Below are positions 33,063-44,528 of a stretch of 64,000 bases of DNA, piece after piece. The position numbers and the translations under genes are program-made. The DNA is from Rutstroemia sp. NJR-2017a BVV2 (Eukaryota; Ascomycota; Leotiomycetes; Helotiales; Rutstroemiaceae): contig NJPS01000011.1 of assembly GCA_002946415.1 (NCBI GenBank), forward strand, positions 310,001 through 374,000, read 5' to 3'. Positions within the stretch are counted from its first letter, which is position 1. Each line of letters starts with the position of its first letter. Under the pieces are notes generated by a model that had not been told where the DNA came from, ran no database searches, and worked only from the letters and a program-made list of their open reading frames with translations.

Positions 33063-36000
33063 GAGCCAGACCAGATTTTCAAGAATTCAGGAAAGATGTC
33101 TGTATTGAGTATTTGTCGCAGAATCGGTATACGGAAGTGAAGGTTTGATCTATGTTGTGCTTATTTCAGCTCAACAGCAGGCTGGCGGCAATGATAGTAT
33201 CGTTACACATTGCGACGAGCACGCAAGGCTAGCCAATCACAGTTTGACTACCGTAAGAGGGGATATCTGGTTATTTAATGTTTACACGCAGTTAAGCTGT
33301 ATTTGGTTTTGCTACTAATAAGATATCCTGATACAGAAGTCAAAGGACTATTATATAATACAGCAAGCTACACAACGTCCAGCATTGTAAAATGAATATC
33401 TTGATGACGAGATTTGTACCAGCGCAAAGGCGACCGGAGCAACCCGGGACGAGTGATCTGCCTGTAAAGCGGGACTTCAATTTGATCGCGCCCTTGATAT
33501 TTTATGAACCTTGCTAGGAATATGTCTTTTATGTGTATTTCGAATAACACTTTCTTCTGTAGCAAAAAAAGAGTCGAACAATTTATTTGAAGAGGAGCTT
33601 CTTCACTTAATTTGTCTGGATCAATCAGCCTCATAGCCTTTCAGGTTCTAGCCTTGTAGCCTCTCCATCGGAGAAAAGGCGGTCGGTTATAGCACGTGCA
33701 CCCTCACCAAATGGGAGAAGCGCCCTCTTGTCTCGAGGGAGGAATATGATATGGAACCATTATGAACTGATCACAGCACTTCTCAAGATATAGCTTCCAG
33801 ATGCTACTCCCCAACTATACATCTTCATAATAATATAGAAGCTGTGTCTATACTGATATAGCATATTCACCACTTATAAGTACAATGGCCTGCTATTAAT
33901 TACTTATTATTGAAAGTTGGCGATCTCGAGTCTTATGTTCAGACCCGCGTCAGCTGGTTCTTCACTATCACGAAATATATAGAATATATTGGACGTACCA
34001 GGAAGAATTGTATATCAAGCGACTTCATAAACATAATTAGAATACAACGATATGAAGATAACAAAGACGCAAATCTTGCAGAGAAACGCGAAATTTTTTT
34101 CATGTATATGGTCAAACAACAGAGAGATACTTCGAGTAGTGACGGACGAACAACCAACACCAAACACCGAAGGTAACGGGGTCAGATCAAGCAACTTCTA
34201 CGTATATAAATGTTTGGCACTCAGATTCCTCCGTCGCTTCCACAATTCCATCGTTCAGTAAGTGGACTGTCTTCCCGTGGTTTGCAATTTGAGCTTTTTT
34301 CCTTGTGGTTACATTCATATAATGTTCCAAGCCATCAGTCTTCGAGTTGGACAAGAGCCTGTTGCTCCCGTGATAACGCGATTCCTTCGTGCGATCTACC
34401 TGTAGATAGACCCGGGTCAACACTGTTAACAATATATCTGCAGTTCGAAAGATGTGTCTCAGAGGACTGCTGCTCGTTGTGCTTATGATTGACTATTTCT
34501 TTCTAGAAGGCATTCTGAATGTGTCTTCTCTCATCAGGACTGGTCCAGTCAACAGCAAAAACCTATCGATATTCTGCAATCTACACATCAAGCTTGGATT
34601 AATTGTAGGACGCTCATTATTGTAACATCAGACCGTATAGAAGGAACTCAAAAACACTACTAGATCGTCAGCGTAACAGAGATCAGCCAGAATAACTAGC
34701 ATCTAGACGGAAGATCTTCATATAGAATGAGAATAAACCGAGATATCGTCGTGGAACGTGTAGACGTGGAGTGAAACATAACATAAAAGTTTTTAGCAAC
34801 CAGCACCGAAATCGTGAATGAATTATCTAGCAGCCTTCCAGCCTCACAGCCCCGCAGCCTTAGCCACAGCAGTTATAGAATACCCAGGAAATTCATGAGG
34901 TTCAATTCTTACAGCAAGCAACGGAACGAGAATTGTCTTATGATTTGAGTATTTCAAGTAATTGATAGAGTTCTCTAAAGAAATCTAAGCACAAATTAAT
35001 CACACAAATTAATCACACAAAATAATACTCGCAAAGAAATCGCTGATCCAAAGCACAAGGTGAGGCATAAAGGCAAAACGACACATAGGTTAAAAATTGG
35101 GTACCTGCCTCTCTGTGTAGTGACGGTTCAGGGCTCGAACCACTTTCATCGTAAACCAATTGCAATCACTAATTGAGATTTTTTGATGGAGGTGATCCGT
35201 GCCCTGAACCGACACTTATTTCTATTCAGAGAGCCTGCTTGAAATTAGAAAGAAACGGAGCAATTTTTACAGAGGTATATGGGGCAAGTTTTCCGAATAC
35301 CAAAATCAATATTTTGGTGTTGAGATTTAGGTTTCAGCGTGGAGAGCCCAACCTAGCTTCTTCTCAACCTGGCTGGTACCTAGTGATAAGAAATATGCGA
35401 ATTCGACACTTTATATTACTTAACTTTACGACTGTATTATTAAATAACCACAAAATATTATAGATTAGGATTCGGGATTTGAAGATATACTATAGCCTTG
35501 CTGTCGGGATAACAGGAGTATTATTCAAATAATTCTTGGGCGAAGAAAGAGGGGTTTATATACTCCTCACGTTCAAAACTTGCAGCCTTATGACTCTGGT
35601 AAGAAGCTAATAGAATTCTAGTGAATTAAGCGGAGTCTTTTCTGGAGAAAAGGGGAAAGGGATGGTGGGGTAGAAGTGGAGGTGTGTTGGGTTTGGTAAT
35701 GGATAATTGTAGTGGTAATTGATGACTGGAATTTAGATGAACATAGAATAGAAACCCCTATGAATGTGAAGGTAATTAAAACGAAGTCAGTCTTACGGTG
35801 TTCAACTGGAATGATTCTTATCCATAAGTTCTCTTCTCCAATCCAAAAGGTAATTACAAAGCCAGCACCTTAATCACCCCTCTTCCACCCCTTCACCCGA
35901 CAAAAATCCACACCTCCCAAGCCCCCACCTCTCCTCTCTCTCCTGCTCCCCCAACCCTTAAATCTAGTCCCCCCTCCCCACTCCTCTCCCCCTCCCACTC

Positions 36001-36210
36001 CAACAAGATACTCTCCTTAAACGCCCTCCACTCCTCCTCTCTCTCCCTCTCCTCCTCTGTTCCAATACCAATACCCCTTTTATTTCCTAGATCTGCACAC
36101 AACATCCTCGCCCTCGGCAACGCATCCCTCAACCAAAACCTCAATTTTCTCGGGACTCCCCCGTGTCCTCTCCGCCAGGTCCCGCTCGCCTACGCAAACC
36201 AAGTGAAAAA
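33063..36210. other. AT-rich gene-poor stretch upstream of NLR
   Basis: 3.1 kb without a convincing gene. Small minus-strand ORFs (33368-33634, 88 aa; 34187-34432, 81 aa) have protein-like composition but no recognised family and may be relics. It contains the fold-back element at 35120-35215. A CT-rich tract at 35870-36110 borders the next gene. Confidence 0.45.
35120..35215. repeat. 96-bp near-complete palindrome (fold-back element)
   Basis: gtgacggttcagggctcgaa at 35120 is mirrored by ..ccgtgccctgaaccgacac ending at 35215. Pairing continues inward over most of the arm lengths, and many of the mismatches between arms are C/T or G/A transitions. Non-coding; resembles a very short MITE. Confidence 0.7.
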
Positions 36211-36837
36211 CTATCGCAAGCCGACGTCTAGGAATAATATCGCTGGTGGATACGAGTTGGAGATGCGGGATTGGGAGTTTAGATGGATGCGGAAGCGGAG
36301 AGGGGGGAATTGGCCGGGTGGTGGGGGATAGCCCCGGTAGGGTGAGATGTAGTTTGGAGGAGGAGCGTGGGGGATTGGGTGTGGGTTTGGGGATTGCTGA
36401 GACAAGTGGGATTGAGATGAAGGTGAGGGATTGGAACGAAGGCTGGAGGGATTAGGCGGTGGGAGTGGCGTTGGTAAGTAGAGAGAGGGGTGAGTGGTTG
36501 AAGATTGTGGAAGAAGAGAGAGGTGTTCTTGCATGGTTTGAGAATGTGGTCTGCTTGTTATGGTTTGCTGTGTATCTTGCTGCGAGTGGGTAGGCAGTGA
36601 AGTCTGCTGAGAAATAGAAGTGATATGAGCGGTTTGTTGTTGTGTTTGTTGCTGTGAAGGGGTGAGTCTTGGCCACTTTTCCTTCAAGTAATGGATACAA
36701 TCGAGTTGCTGCAAAGCATTGTGTGGGATTGGTTGGCCATCTGCATGATTTCGAGCTACGTATTCCAGGGAATCGACAGACGCAAATGATTGACTCGTTC
36801 TCTGTCTAAGATTTTGGATGTATTTTTGTAGTGTCAT
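36211..36837 (-). CDS. Pro/Gln/Ser-rich ORF in frame downstream of a stop
   Basis: 208-aa frame beginning MTLQKYIQNLRQRTSQSF. The first ~55 aa look structured (SLEYVARNHADGQPIPHNAL, LDCIHYLKEKWPRL); the rest is a low-complexity Gln/Ser/Pro-rich tail. It lies in the same frame as the preceding 480-aa gene, seven codons after that gene's TAG. It is therefore either the continuation of that gene (nonsense mutation, readthrough or an unseen intron) or a separate small ORF. Family not recognised. Confidence 0.4.
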   Translation of the reverse strand: MTLQKYIQNLRQRTSQSFASVDSLEYVARNHADGQPIPHNALQQLDCIHYLKEKWPRLTPSQQQTQQQTAHITSISQQTSLPTHSQQDTQQTITSRPHSQTMQEHLSLLPQSSTTHPSLYLPTPLPPPNPSSLRSNPSPSSQSHLSQQSPNPHPIPHAPPPNYISPYRGYPPPPGQFPPLRFRIHLNSQSRISNSYPPAILFLDVGLR

Positions 36838-36855
36838 GGATGATTCAAATACTTT

Positions 36856-38383
36856 CTACGCTTCCACGGCAGAGGTCCTTTGATTCGGTACTGATTGAAA
36901 GAGATTATTACGGTGGGTTGCAATGGAGGTCTGATGTTGTTGCATTGCTGTAGGTAGAGGAGGATTTCGGGCAGGTATAGAAGGATGTAAGTCTGCCGGC
37001 TGGTTCTGAGGAACGACATTGTGGCCTTGACTATTCATATTACAAAAATCTGCCGTTGGGCGTGGTAGAATTTTGCGGGAATGGACTGTATACTGTTGCT
37101 TATTTGTTACTCTGAACAGTGCTTCCGCGTTAGGCGTCTCGCACATTGTGGAATATGATTTCGTCGGTGGTGAAGATGTATGTAAAGCGTGATGGCAGTG
37201 TTGAGCCTCAGCAGTCGATAGCATTGCTTTTAGATATTCTTGCGCTCCAGGTTCGTGTTGACCTTGCTTGCCCCTAAATTCTAATGCTTTATTACATACA
37301 TGAGTACGTGGAATGATCGTAGAATTCATCGCCCTAGACGGAAGTTGTGACCACGAAGCTGTGGATGAGCCTTGACTACTTGTAATGGCCGTGGTACATC
37401 CATCCTGACACTGGCTTTCAGACGTTGGTGTCGGTGTTTGCACTTTTGGAGACGAGCCTTTGCCGTCTGTAATAGTTGTGCGAGGCCTCCGTTCACCTCT
37501 ACTATTTGGAAGTGGAGTCCTCTTTTGCTTCTTGGGCGATGATTTACCAGAGGTAGAACACAGTGGCTCATGTGTGCCTAAAGATGATCGTTTCAAGGAT
37601 GGTTTGATAGCAGTTGCCAATATTGCAAAATCATCTGTAGGATTCCATGCAGAAAAATCTCGAAACCGATTCCAAATATGAAGTTTCATCCCATCCAACT
37701 GCCAATCAAGTAGTATGTTAACAACCATCTCACGTATTTCAGATTCCCCGGGAAAGGTAAACTTGATATGTGTGTATTCTTGACCGACAGTATCAAACCA
37801 AAATTTGAGAAAAGACTGCTTGTCTAGATTGAAGAATCCACCTAAGACGGTTAAGAAGGGATCGGATTCGGGAAGACAAATTCGTACTTTGACACGTGTG
37901 ATATAATTGTGAACAATCGCATTTGAGCAGGAATTCTGAGAACTCGTAGTACCATCAGCCCCGTTTGATGGCTCAAGAACATGGACTGAATTGTTCTTTG
38001 TAGTATTAGTCTGGGTAGGACTACTTCCAGCGACATCTCGGTTTTCGCGTTTCGACGTTGGGCTGCCTGGAGCTGACAATAACACCTAGCCCCAATACTA
38101 CTGGCGGATAATATGCAGCCAGCCGCCGTGATGCATATGGTTCATGCGGCAGCCACTACATGCTGAATACAGCGTGGTGTAGGTCCATCTTCGTATATTT
38201 TGCTCCTTTGAAGGGTGGTTTGGCAGGATCATTCCAGCAGCGACGAGTATCATCTTGGCTCTGAGCAATTCTTGTAGGCTTGAATTCATCAATGGGAAAT
38301 AAAGAGATAGGTCTAGAACAGAACACCGACGAAGATGTGAAGCGGAAAGCTGGAAAACAAGCCAATGAACGGTGACTGATCAA
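36856..38383 (-). CDS. Unrecognised, mostly disordered protein
   Basis: Two-exon model: 38383-38171 and 38085-36856 (intron of 85 nt, gtattc..ggctag); 1443 nt, 480 aa. The second exon is certain as an open frame; the first is less sure. A globular stretch of about 110 aa (KVRICLPESDPFLTVLGGFF, FLKFWFDTVGQEYTHIKFTF, VVNILLDWQLDGMKLHIWNR) is followed by about 230 residues rich in Ser, Thr, Pro and Gln with basic clusters (KKQKRTPLPNSRGERRPRTT) that could act as nuclear localisation signals. I do not recognise the family; the composition suggests a nuclear or regulatory protein. The terminal TAG is followed in frame by the ORF at 36211-36837. Confidence 0.6.
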
Positions 38384-39178
38384 TTTCCTTGGTAAATTGA
38401 TTGTGAAATGAGCGAAAATGTGATAGACAGCGAGAGAGCCTGAGTAGAGTTAAAAGGCGGTGAAAGGAGAGAGAACGAGCGCAGAGTAATGAGCGCTGCT
38501 GTCAGTTCATTGCAAGTTGATACAGAAAAACGCTCAAATGGAGAGATTCACGTAGTAAATACTTGGGTGATAGAATGGAATTTAATATGGTTGGATCTTG
38601 TATTATAGAATCTGGAGGGAAACTGCCAAGAGTTGAGTCGTTTTAGTGTTTGAGTGGGGGCGTACCGATGAGGCATAGGCTGTATCAGCCCTATGGGTTG
38701 CCGGAAATACAGGCCAATAAGGTACCGCAGGTACTAAATTCGGAATAATAAAGTGCTACGCGCTGGTATCATCAGCCTGCATCTGTCCCATCGCCGTCGC
38801 TTCTCTTCTTCCAATTCCACTTCCGCATCAATCTCACCTCGCCCTCTCCACCCGGCCAAGTCTTCCTGTTCTTTAGAACTATGGGAAGATACCTCGACCG
38901 TACTCGCTTACCACGATATTGTACCTCGAGCGTTTCACAATTCAGGTAGGGCGTTACTACTAATAGTCCAAGGCTAGGTTCATGGGATTCTCAAACCTTT
39001 CTTAAACTTCGGTACAGCTATGAAACACATTCCTCATGATGCTTTTCCAAATCTCTTGTTCTCTTTAGAAACATGACAATCGTCGTGCTTCTTCATTCTC
39101 ATTTTTCTGCTCCTTGATCGAAGTTGATCGAAGGATTTTGGATACGCAAAAGGTCGTTGCAACAGCTTTACGAACACG
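38384..39178. other. Intergenic region between divergent genes
   Basis: Shared upstream DNA of the unknown protein (-) and the P450 (+). Short dyads gtacc..ggtac occur at about 38720-38734. No gene is seen. Confidence 0.5.
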
Positions 39179-41027
39179 ATGGCTTCCAATATTACCAACT
39201 CAACATCTTTGCCTTTACCTTGGGTTTCCCAATTGCTGAATAATGGAACGAGTGGCCTCACACTTGGAGCTGGGCTCATCTTCGTCATCTCTTTGGTTTT
39301 GCTGATTGGAAAGTCTGGGAATATAACCCAAGTACGAAAAGATGGAAGTGAGCCCACAGCAATCAAGTCGACGATTCCTTTCCTGGGGCATCTTATCGGG
39401 TTGCTTAAATGGCAGGTTGGATATTTACAATTATTGAGGTGTGTAGACGAATAGACTTTCGCATGATGAAGAGTATCTGGATAGCTTCCAATTGACCCCG
39501 CACATCGACATGAATTCTTCTCCCTACAGATAGTACTGACAAAGCTCAATCAGTACTCAAAACCCTCTTCATTCCATTTTCACGCTCAAGATATTCGCTG
39601 CGCGTATATACGTCATCTGCGAACCTTCCCTGATACAAGCGGCATATCGCAACACGAAATCTTTCGACTTCACCAATTTTGTCGTTGATTCCTCCCAGCG
39701 TGCGTTTAATATCGGTAAAAATGGGATGAAGATCATTAGAGGAGAGACATCTCCTGATTATGATCCAAAGGGGGCACCTCTCAATGGGAATGACGGAAGA
39801 TCGTATTTGAACGACAACCATAAGTTGATGGTAGAATATCTTGGGCCCGGTCCAAGTCTGCTGGAACTAAATAAAGGCGTCTTGGATACTGTTGCTGATT
39901 CACTCAATGACCTCGGGGAGAATGAAGGAGAAATTGAGCTGTACAAATGGATGCGGAATACACTTACTTTAGCTGTATCTGCATCGCTTTATGGACCTCA
40001 TGATCCTTTCAATGCAGATCACAGTCTTGTAGATTCATTATGGTTAGTGGCCTCCTCGTGGAAATGGCAGTAATGCTAACTTCTCAGGGATTTCGAAGAA
40101 AATATGACGATGCTCATGTTACAATTCTTTCCATCATTCCTTGCTCCTCGTGCCTACCGTGGCCGTGCAGCCATCAAAGCAGCTTTCACATCCTACTATG
40201 CTACATCCCATCACCTTAGCGCCAGCACTCTAGTTAAATCAAGATTAGAATGTGCGCAAAGCTGGGGATTCTCCTCAGAAGACATCTCCAACTTCGAAAT
40301 CTCCACCCTCTTCCTCGCAACCACCAACACAGCTCCAACCTCCTTCTGGCTCCTCGTAAACATCCTCGAGAACCCCTCTCTCATATCATCCATCCGCACC
40401 GAGATTTCCAACATCATCCGCAACAAAAAGACCCCAGACGGAGCCGAAGAATGCATTATGGACACGACGCTCTTCCAATCCCACTGTCCTATCCTCCTCG
40501 CGTCGTTCCAGGAAACCCTCCGCCTCGCCGACGCCGCCACATCCATTCGCTCTATCACCCAAGACGTCCTCCTCACCTCTCCCACCAGCACCTCCACCTA
40601 CCTTCTCAAAGCCGGCCACACAATCCAACTCCCCTCCGGCATCACGCATCTCTCCCCCAGCATCTGGGGCCCCGACGTCAACTCCTTCAACCCATACCGC
40701 TTTCTTCCCAGCACAATCGCCGCTCTCTCAAAAGACCAGAAGAGAAAACAAGCACAGGGATATTTCCCCTTCGGCGGAGGAAAACACCTATGTCCGGGGA
40801 AACGACTGGCAACGACGCAGATACTGGCTTTTGTGGCGGCGATTGTGATGGGATTTGAGGTGCAGGGGGCGAGGGTGCCGGAGAGGGCATTTCAGAAATT
40901 GGGCACGGCGGTTAGGAAACCGGAGGGGGATGTGCTGGTTGGGGTTAAGAGGAGGAGAGGATGGGAGGGGGTGAGGTGGAGGTTTGATGTGGGGGATGGA
41001 GGGTCTGAAGGAGAGAGAGAGGAGTAG
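39179..41027 (+). CDS. Cytochrome P450 (CYP7/CYP8-like fungal type)
   Basis: Three exons: 39179-39438, 39545-40042, 40088-41027; 1698 nt, 565 aa. It has an N-terminal membrane anchor (about 27-45), a heme-binding loop FGGGKHLCPGKR with axial Cys near residue 488, the K-helix ExxR in SFQETLRLADAA, and a PERF-like FNPYRFL. The putative I-helix reads FLATTNTAPTSFWLL and lacks the usual (A/G)GxDT proton-relay motif. That pattern, with Asn in place of the acid-alcohol pair, is seen in CYP7/CYP8-related fungal P450s that use oxygenated substrates or act as isomerases. The acceptor at 39544 was picked because it gives LHSIFTLKIFAARIYVI, matching the family's N-terminal beta-sheet; an earlier acag acceptor runs into a stop. 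The substrate is unknown and no clustered biosynthetic genes are adjacent. Confidence 0.85.
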
Positions 41028-41706
41028 ATCAATTGAGGATAGGGGGTGTCTAACTGTACTGTGTGAAGTGCTCTGGATTTTGTATCTGGATAAGGTTAAC
41101 TTAAAGGAGTTGGTTACGGGGCAATAGATGAAATTCATGGGAAAAGATCGGTATTAAGATCATTAGATACATATAAATCCCAGAGTTATCTGTGCAATAC
41201 CGTTGCCTTTGGACTTGTGCAACGTAAAGCAAACTCATTTCTTAATTTGATATGTATCTCAATTATACTTCACTCTTGCTAACCGTGTACGGATAGGCTT
41301 AACAGCAGTACTTTTCCAGATATTTCATCCTTCTAAGTAGTCTCTGCGACTTTCCACTATCACGAGCGATTGGTAGAACTAATCGAATACAGCGGCACAG
41401 CGTGGATGAAATTAAAGAATCATGATCAAGGTATATTGTGTGAAATTTGTCAGTTATCTAGCCATGTTCATTCCCTACTCCTCTTCTCATCTCTTCTCTT
41501 CTCTTTCAACCAGATATACACACACCAACACAATCACATCAATCTCATACACTTTCCCCCCTCGATATGACCTTTTTCTCCCAGAACGCCGCGTCACTCC
41601 ACACTACATCCATGAACTTCTTTCTTTCCTCCCCCTCTCCCTCCCCCTCCCCTCACCCAGCAACCCAAAATTACATCCCATCCCCCTCCCTTCACCACCC
41701 ACCCGC
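41028..41706. other. Intergenic region, convergent gene ends
   Basis: 3' flanks of the P450 (+) and UTP4 (-). CT-rich 41460-41700. No gene is seen. Confidence 0.5.
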
Positions 41707-44528
41707 TCACCCATAAAAAGCCCTCTTCTCCCACTCCTGCTCTCCCTCATACCTCGCCGGCAAATCCGCATCCCAAATCGGCCTCTCCACAACCGCGACC
41801 TCCGGACCCGCCTCCCCATCATCCCCGTCCCCGTCCCCAATAACCACCACCCCCAAAATCGGTCTATACTTAAATGTCCTATAATACGCCGGGCGTTTCC
41901 CCACCCCATCTTCTTCGCTTACCTGCTGCGTTCGCAGGCGCAGCGATAATGGGGTTCCATCCTCGTCATCATTATCATCATCGAAGCCATTTTCAGCTTC
42001 AGACGGTGAATCGACGTCCATCGCGTCGTCGTTGGTTTCGCGCAGGTCGATTATGGTTCCTTCGTCGTCTTCTTGGATGGTTTTGCGGATCTTGCGGGAC
42101 ATACCCGTCTCATTGTGAAGTGGGTTTACGAGACCTCCTGCGCCGGACTTGCCTTGGTAGTAGGCGATGCGTTTGCGTTTGCGCTCGTGGCCAGTTTCGG
42201 GCGCTTCTAGATCTTCGACGTTGTCTACCTCCTCCTCTTCCGCCTTCCTAGTAGGAGCGTGCAAGTCCTGCGAGAGGTCGAACATGAAGAGCCAGCTGAC
42301 GCCGTACAGCCACATGCGCTCGCGGCCATTAGATGTGTCCCAGATGCAGCCGTGGGCGACTTCGCGCAGTTTGCGGAACTTGTCCGGGAAGACGGAGGTG
42401 GGGTTTCGGCGGGACCATGGGGTTAATGAGCCGGCGAGGACTTCGAATTCGTAGACGTCGTTGGTGGAGGTTACGATTATTAGGCGGTCTTCGCCGACGG
42501 GCAGTTCGTGGGAGACTGGGTGGGGGTTGTTGCGCGTGGGACGGGGTGCGATTCCATTTGTTTGTGCGGGTCGAGTCGCGGGGCGGAAAGATAGTACAAC
42601 TGGAGTTGCAGGAAGTTGGGGGATACGAGAGGCGGATGAGTTGCGAGTCCAATGTTGACCGTAGATCAGCTTGGGCTTCTTGTCTTCCTCATCGTCGGAA
42701 TCTTCATCGTCAGAATTTTCGGAAGATTCGTCATCGACTTCGACTTCTTCGGGTTCCTGAGTAAAATCCTCCAGTCCCTCAAGTACCCACGTATCGACAT
42801 AACCTGCCAAATCACTGACGACTAGAATTCTGCTATCTGATGAAAAAGTTGCTTGCGTGATGGTTCTCTCGTAGGCTCCAAGGCCACCTAAAAGCTTATT
42901 TTTGGATATTTTGCGGTCAATTCGAGGAAGTTTAGAGAGCTGAGGTAGTATCCTGATTGTCGATGGTGAACTCTTATCCGGAACGATTCGGGCTACCACG
43001 ACCTGGCTATCCTCACGGATGACGGAAAGCCAATTACCATCAGGAGAAAATTGAATGAGGCGTGCGCCAGATGAAAGGACTTCCGGAATTGCGATAGTTG
43101 AAACCTTCAGACCTTCTCCTTCCTCGGCTTTTCGAGCCTTGAGTCGGAACATCTTGACATCTACAGCGGTTGCGACTGCAAGAAGATTGCCTGCAGTACT
43201 CAGACTCGCAGCAGTGATGTTTGCCTCCCCTTTAATCAGGATCTTTGCGACCAATTTGCGACTAGCTGGTGATATTTCTTCATCGTTGTTGGCCACATCC
43301 ATCATTTTGTTCAAACGCCAAATGTGAACCTCGCGATCCCACCAAGTCATCATCAATCGCTTTCTTGGTGAGCTATGGACGACATTTGATTGAGGGAGGA
43401 AAGGTAGAGCTCGTTGATTTTCTTGTCCAAATTGTGCGAGGGGTAGAATGGTAGGTGAAGCATCAGGACCTTTCATGGAGAGTCAGCATTAATTTGTATG
43501 TGGCTGCGAAAAATCTTACCTCCAGAAACCACAACGCTGGTGCCTTTGCATTCTAAACTTGCCATGGTCTTAACATCATGAGTGTGATATCGCCTGTGCC
43601 CAATTTCCGACCATCTCTTCTTTCCCTTGATATGCCTGTAGACCACCGTCCGCCTATCCATACCACCACTGAAAATGAACATCCCATCAGCGCTAGTCGC
43701 AAGACTGAGAACATCCTGGGTATGACTCTTTATGCGTTGCATCAAACTGTATGTTTTGCCCTGCCAGATCTTGATTTCGCCAGTAGAGTCTGCTGAGACA
43801 ATGTCTCCATTTGGTAGTGCCTTCACAGCCCAAATAATAATTTCTTTCGGTCCACCACTTGGTCCTGATCCCAATGACATCTGCCTTACCATCGTTCCAT
43901 TACGAATGTCAAAGATTCGAATATTGCTATCTGAGCATCCTGCAATGACATGATTGCGATCTTGAAACGCGACACTGATTATCTTCGCTTTCTTCGCGGA
44001 GGGCCTGATTAGGACCTTTTGGAGTTCCAGGTTTTCGTCGGCTGTTGAATATAATACCAAAGCTCCATCAACACAACCTGCTATTAGCTTCTGGCATTCG
44101 CGGGATGGCTCTTCGCCCTTCTTATATTCGACAGCAGGCTGGGCTGCAAGACACCAAATCTCACCATGATTGCCACTAGCTGAGCGCAAGGGTCGACCTT
44201 TAACCAAATCCCATTCTGTGACAGCTGTAGTGTAACCAATACTGAAAAGCCTCGATTTCCCAACAACTGTTGTGCCATTGATCTCTTCCGTAGGGTCTTG
44301 GGTCCAGACAAGCGCATCAATACTGCGATCCTTCCCACCGCGAATAATCGTCTCTTGAAGCCATTGGCCTTTCGCTGGGTTCCAGAGCTCGATATCACCG
44401 TTTGCGCGGCCGACAGCCAATCGTGGAGACGCGGCAGGTTGACCCTTAATCAACTTTGAGTGTGTAAATGCCAAAGAATTGATGGTCGAAGGAGGGTAAG
44501 GAACGAACCTACAGCGGTGGATATCCAT
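41707..44528 (-). CDS. UTP4: U3 snoRNA-associated protein UTP4 (WD40)
   Basis: Two exons: 44528-43520 and 43469-41707 (49-nt intron gtaaga..gaaag); 2772 nt, 923 aa. UTP4 (Cirhin in animals) is a tandem WD40 scaffold of the UtpA/t-UTP subcomplex of the small-subunit processome; it acts in the nucleolus in pre-18S rRNA processing and rDNA transcription. The N-terminus MDIHRCRFVPYPPSTINSLA is diagnostic. Blades are visible as LAVGRANGDIELWNP, LFSIGYTTAVTEWDL, KLIAGCVDGALVLYST, VIAGCSDSNIRIFDIR, IVSADSTGEIKIWQGK and MFIFSGGMDRRTVVYR. After the intron come MMTWWDREVHIWRL and ILVVSDLAGYVDTWVLE. An acidic Ser/Glu/Asp insert follows (DDESSENSDDEDSDDEEDKK), then a basic/acidic tail typical of nucleolar proteins. 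Length fits the family. Confidence 0.95.

Noticed and set aside
33368..33634. 88-aa minus-strand ORF near the NLR start
   Set aside because: Protein-like composition but no family or splice partners found; too weak to list as a gene.
34187..34432. 81-aa minus-strand ORF
   Set aside because: Looks somewhat protein-like but isolated, with no upstream or downstream exon I could support.
35119..35160. B-box-like sequence (ggttcgagccc on minus strand) suggesting a tRNA
   Set aside because: No A box or cloverleaf around it; it is part of the fold-back palindrome.
36840..36880. A 36-nt intron that would remove the in-frame TAG
   Set aside because: gt..ag limits exist but the length is below what is plausible for fungal introns and no branch site is visible.
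40211..40890. Overlapping ORFs on both strands inside the P450 gene
   Set aside because: Shadow frames caused by the codon composition of the P450 exon.
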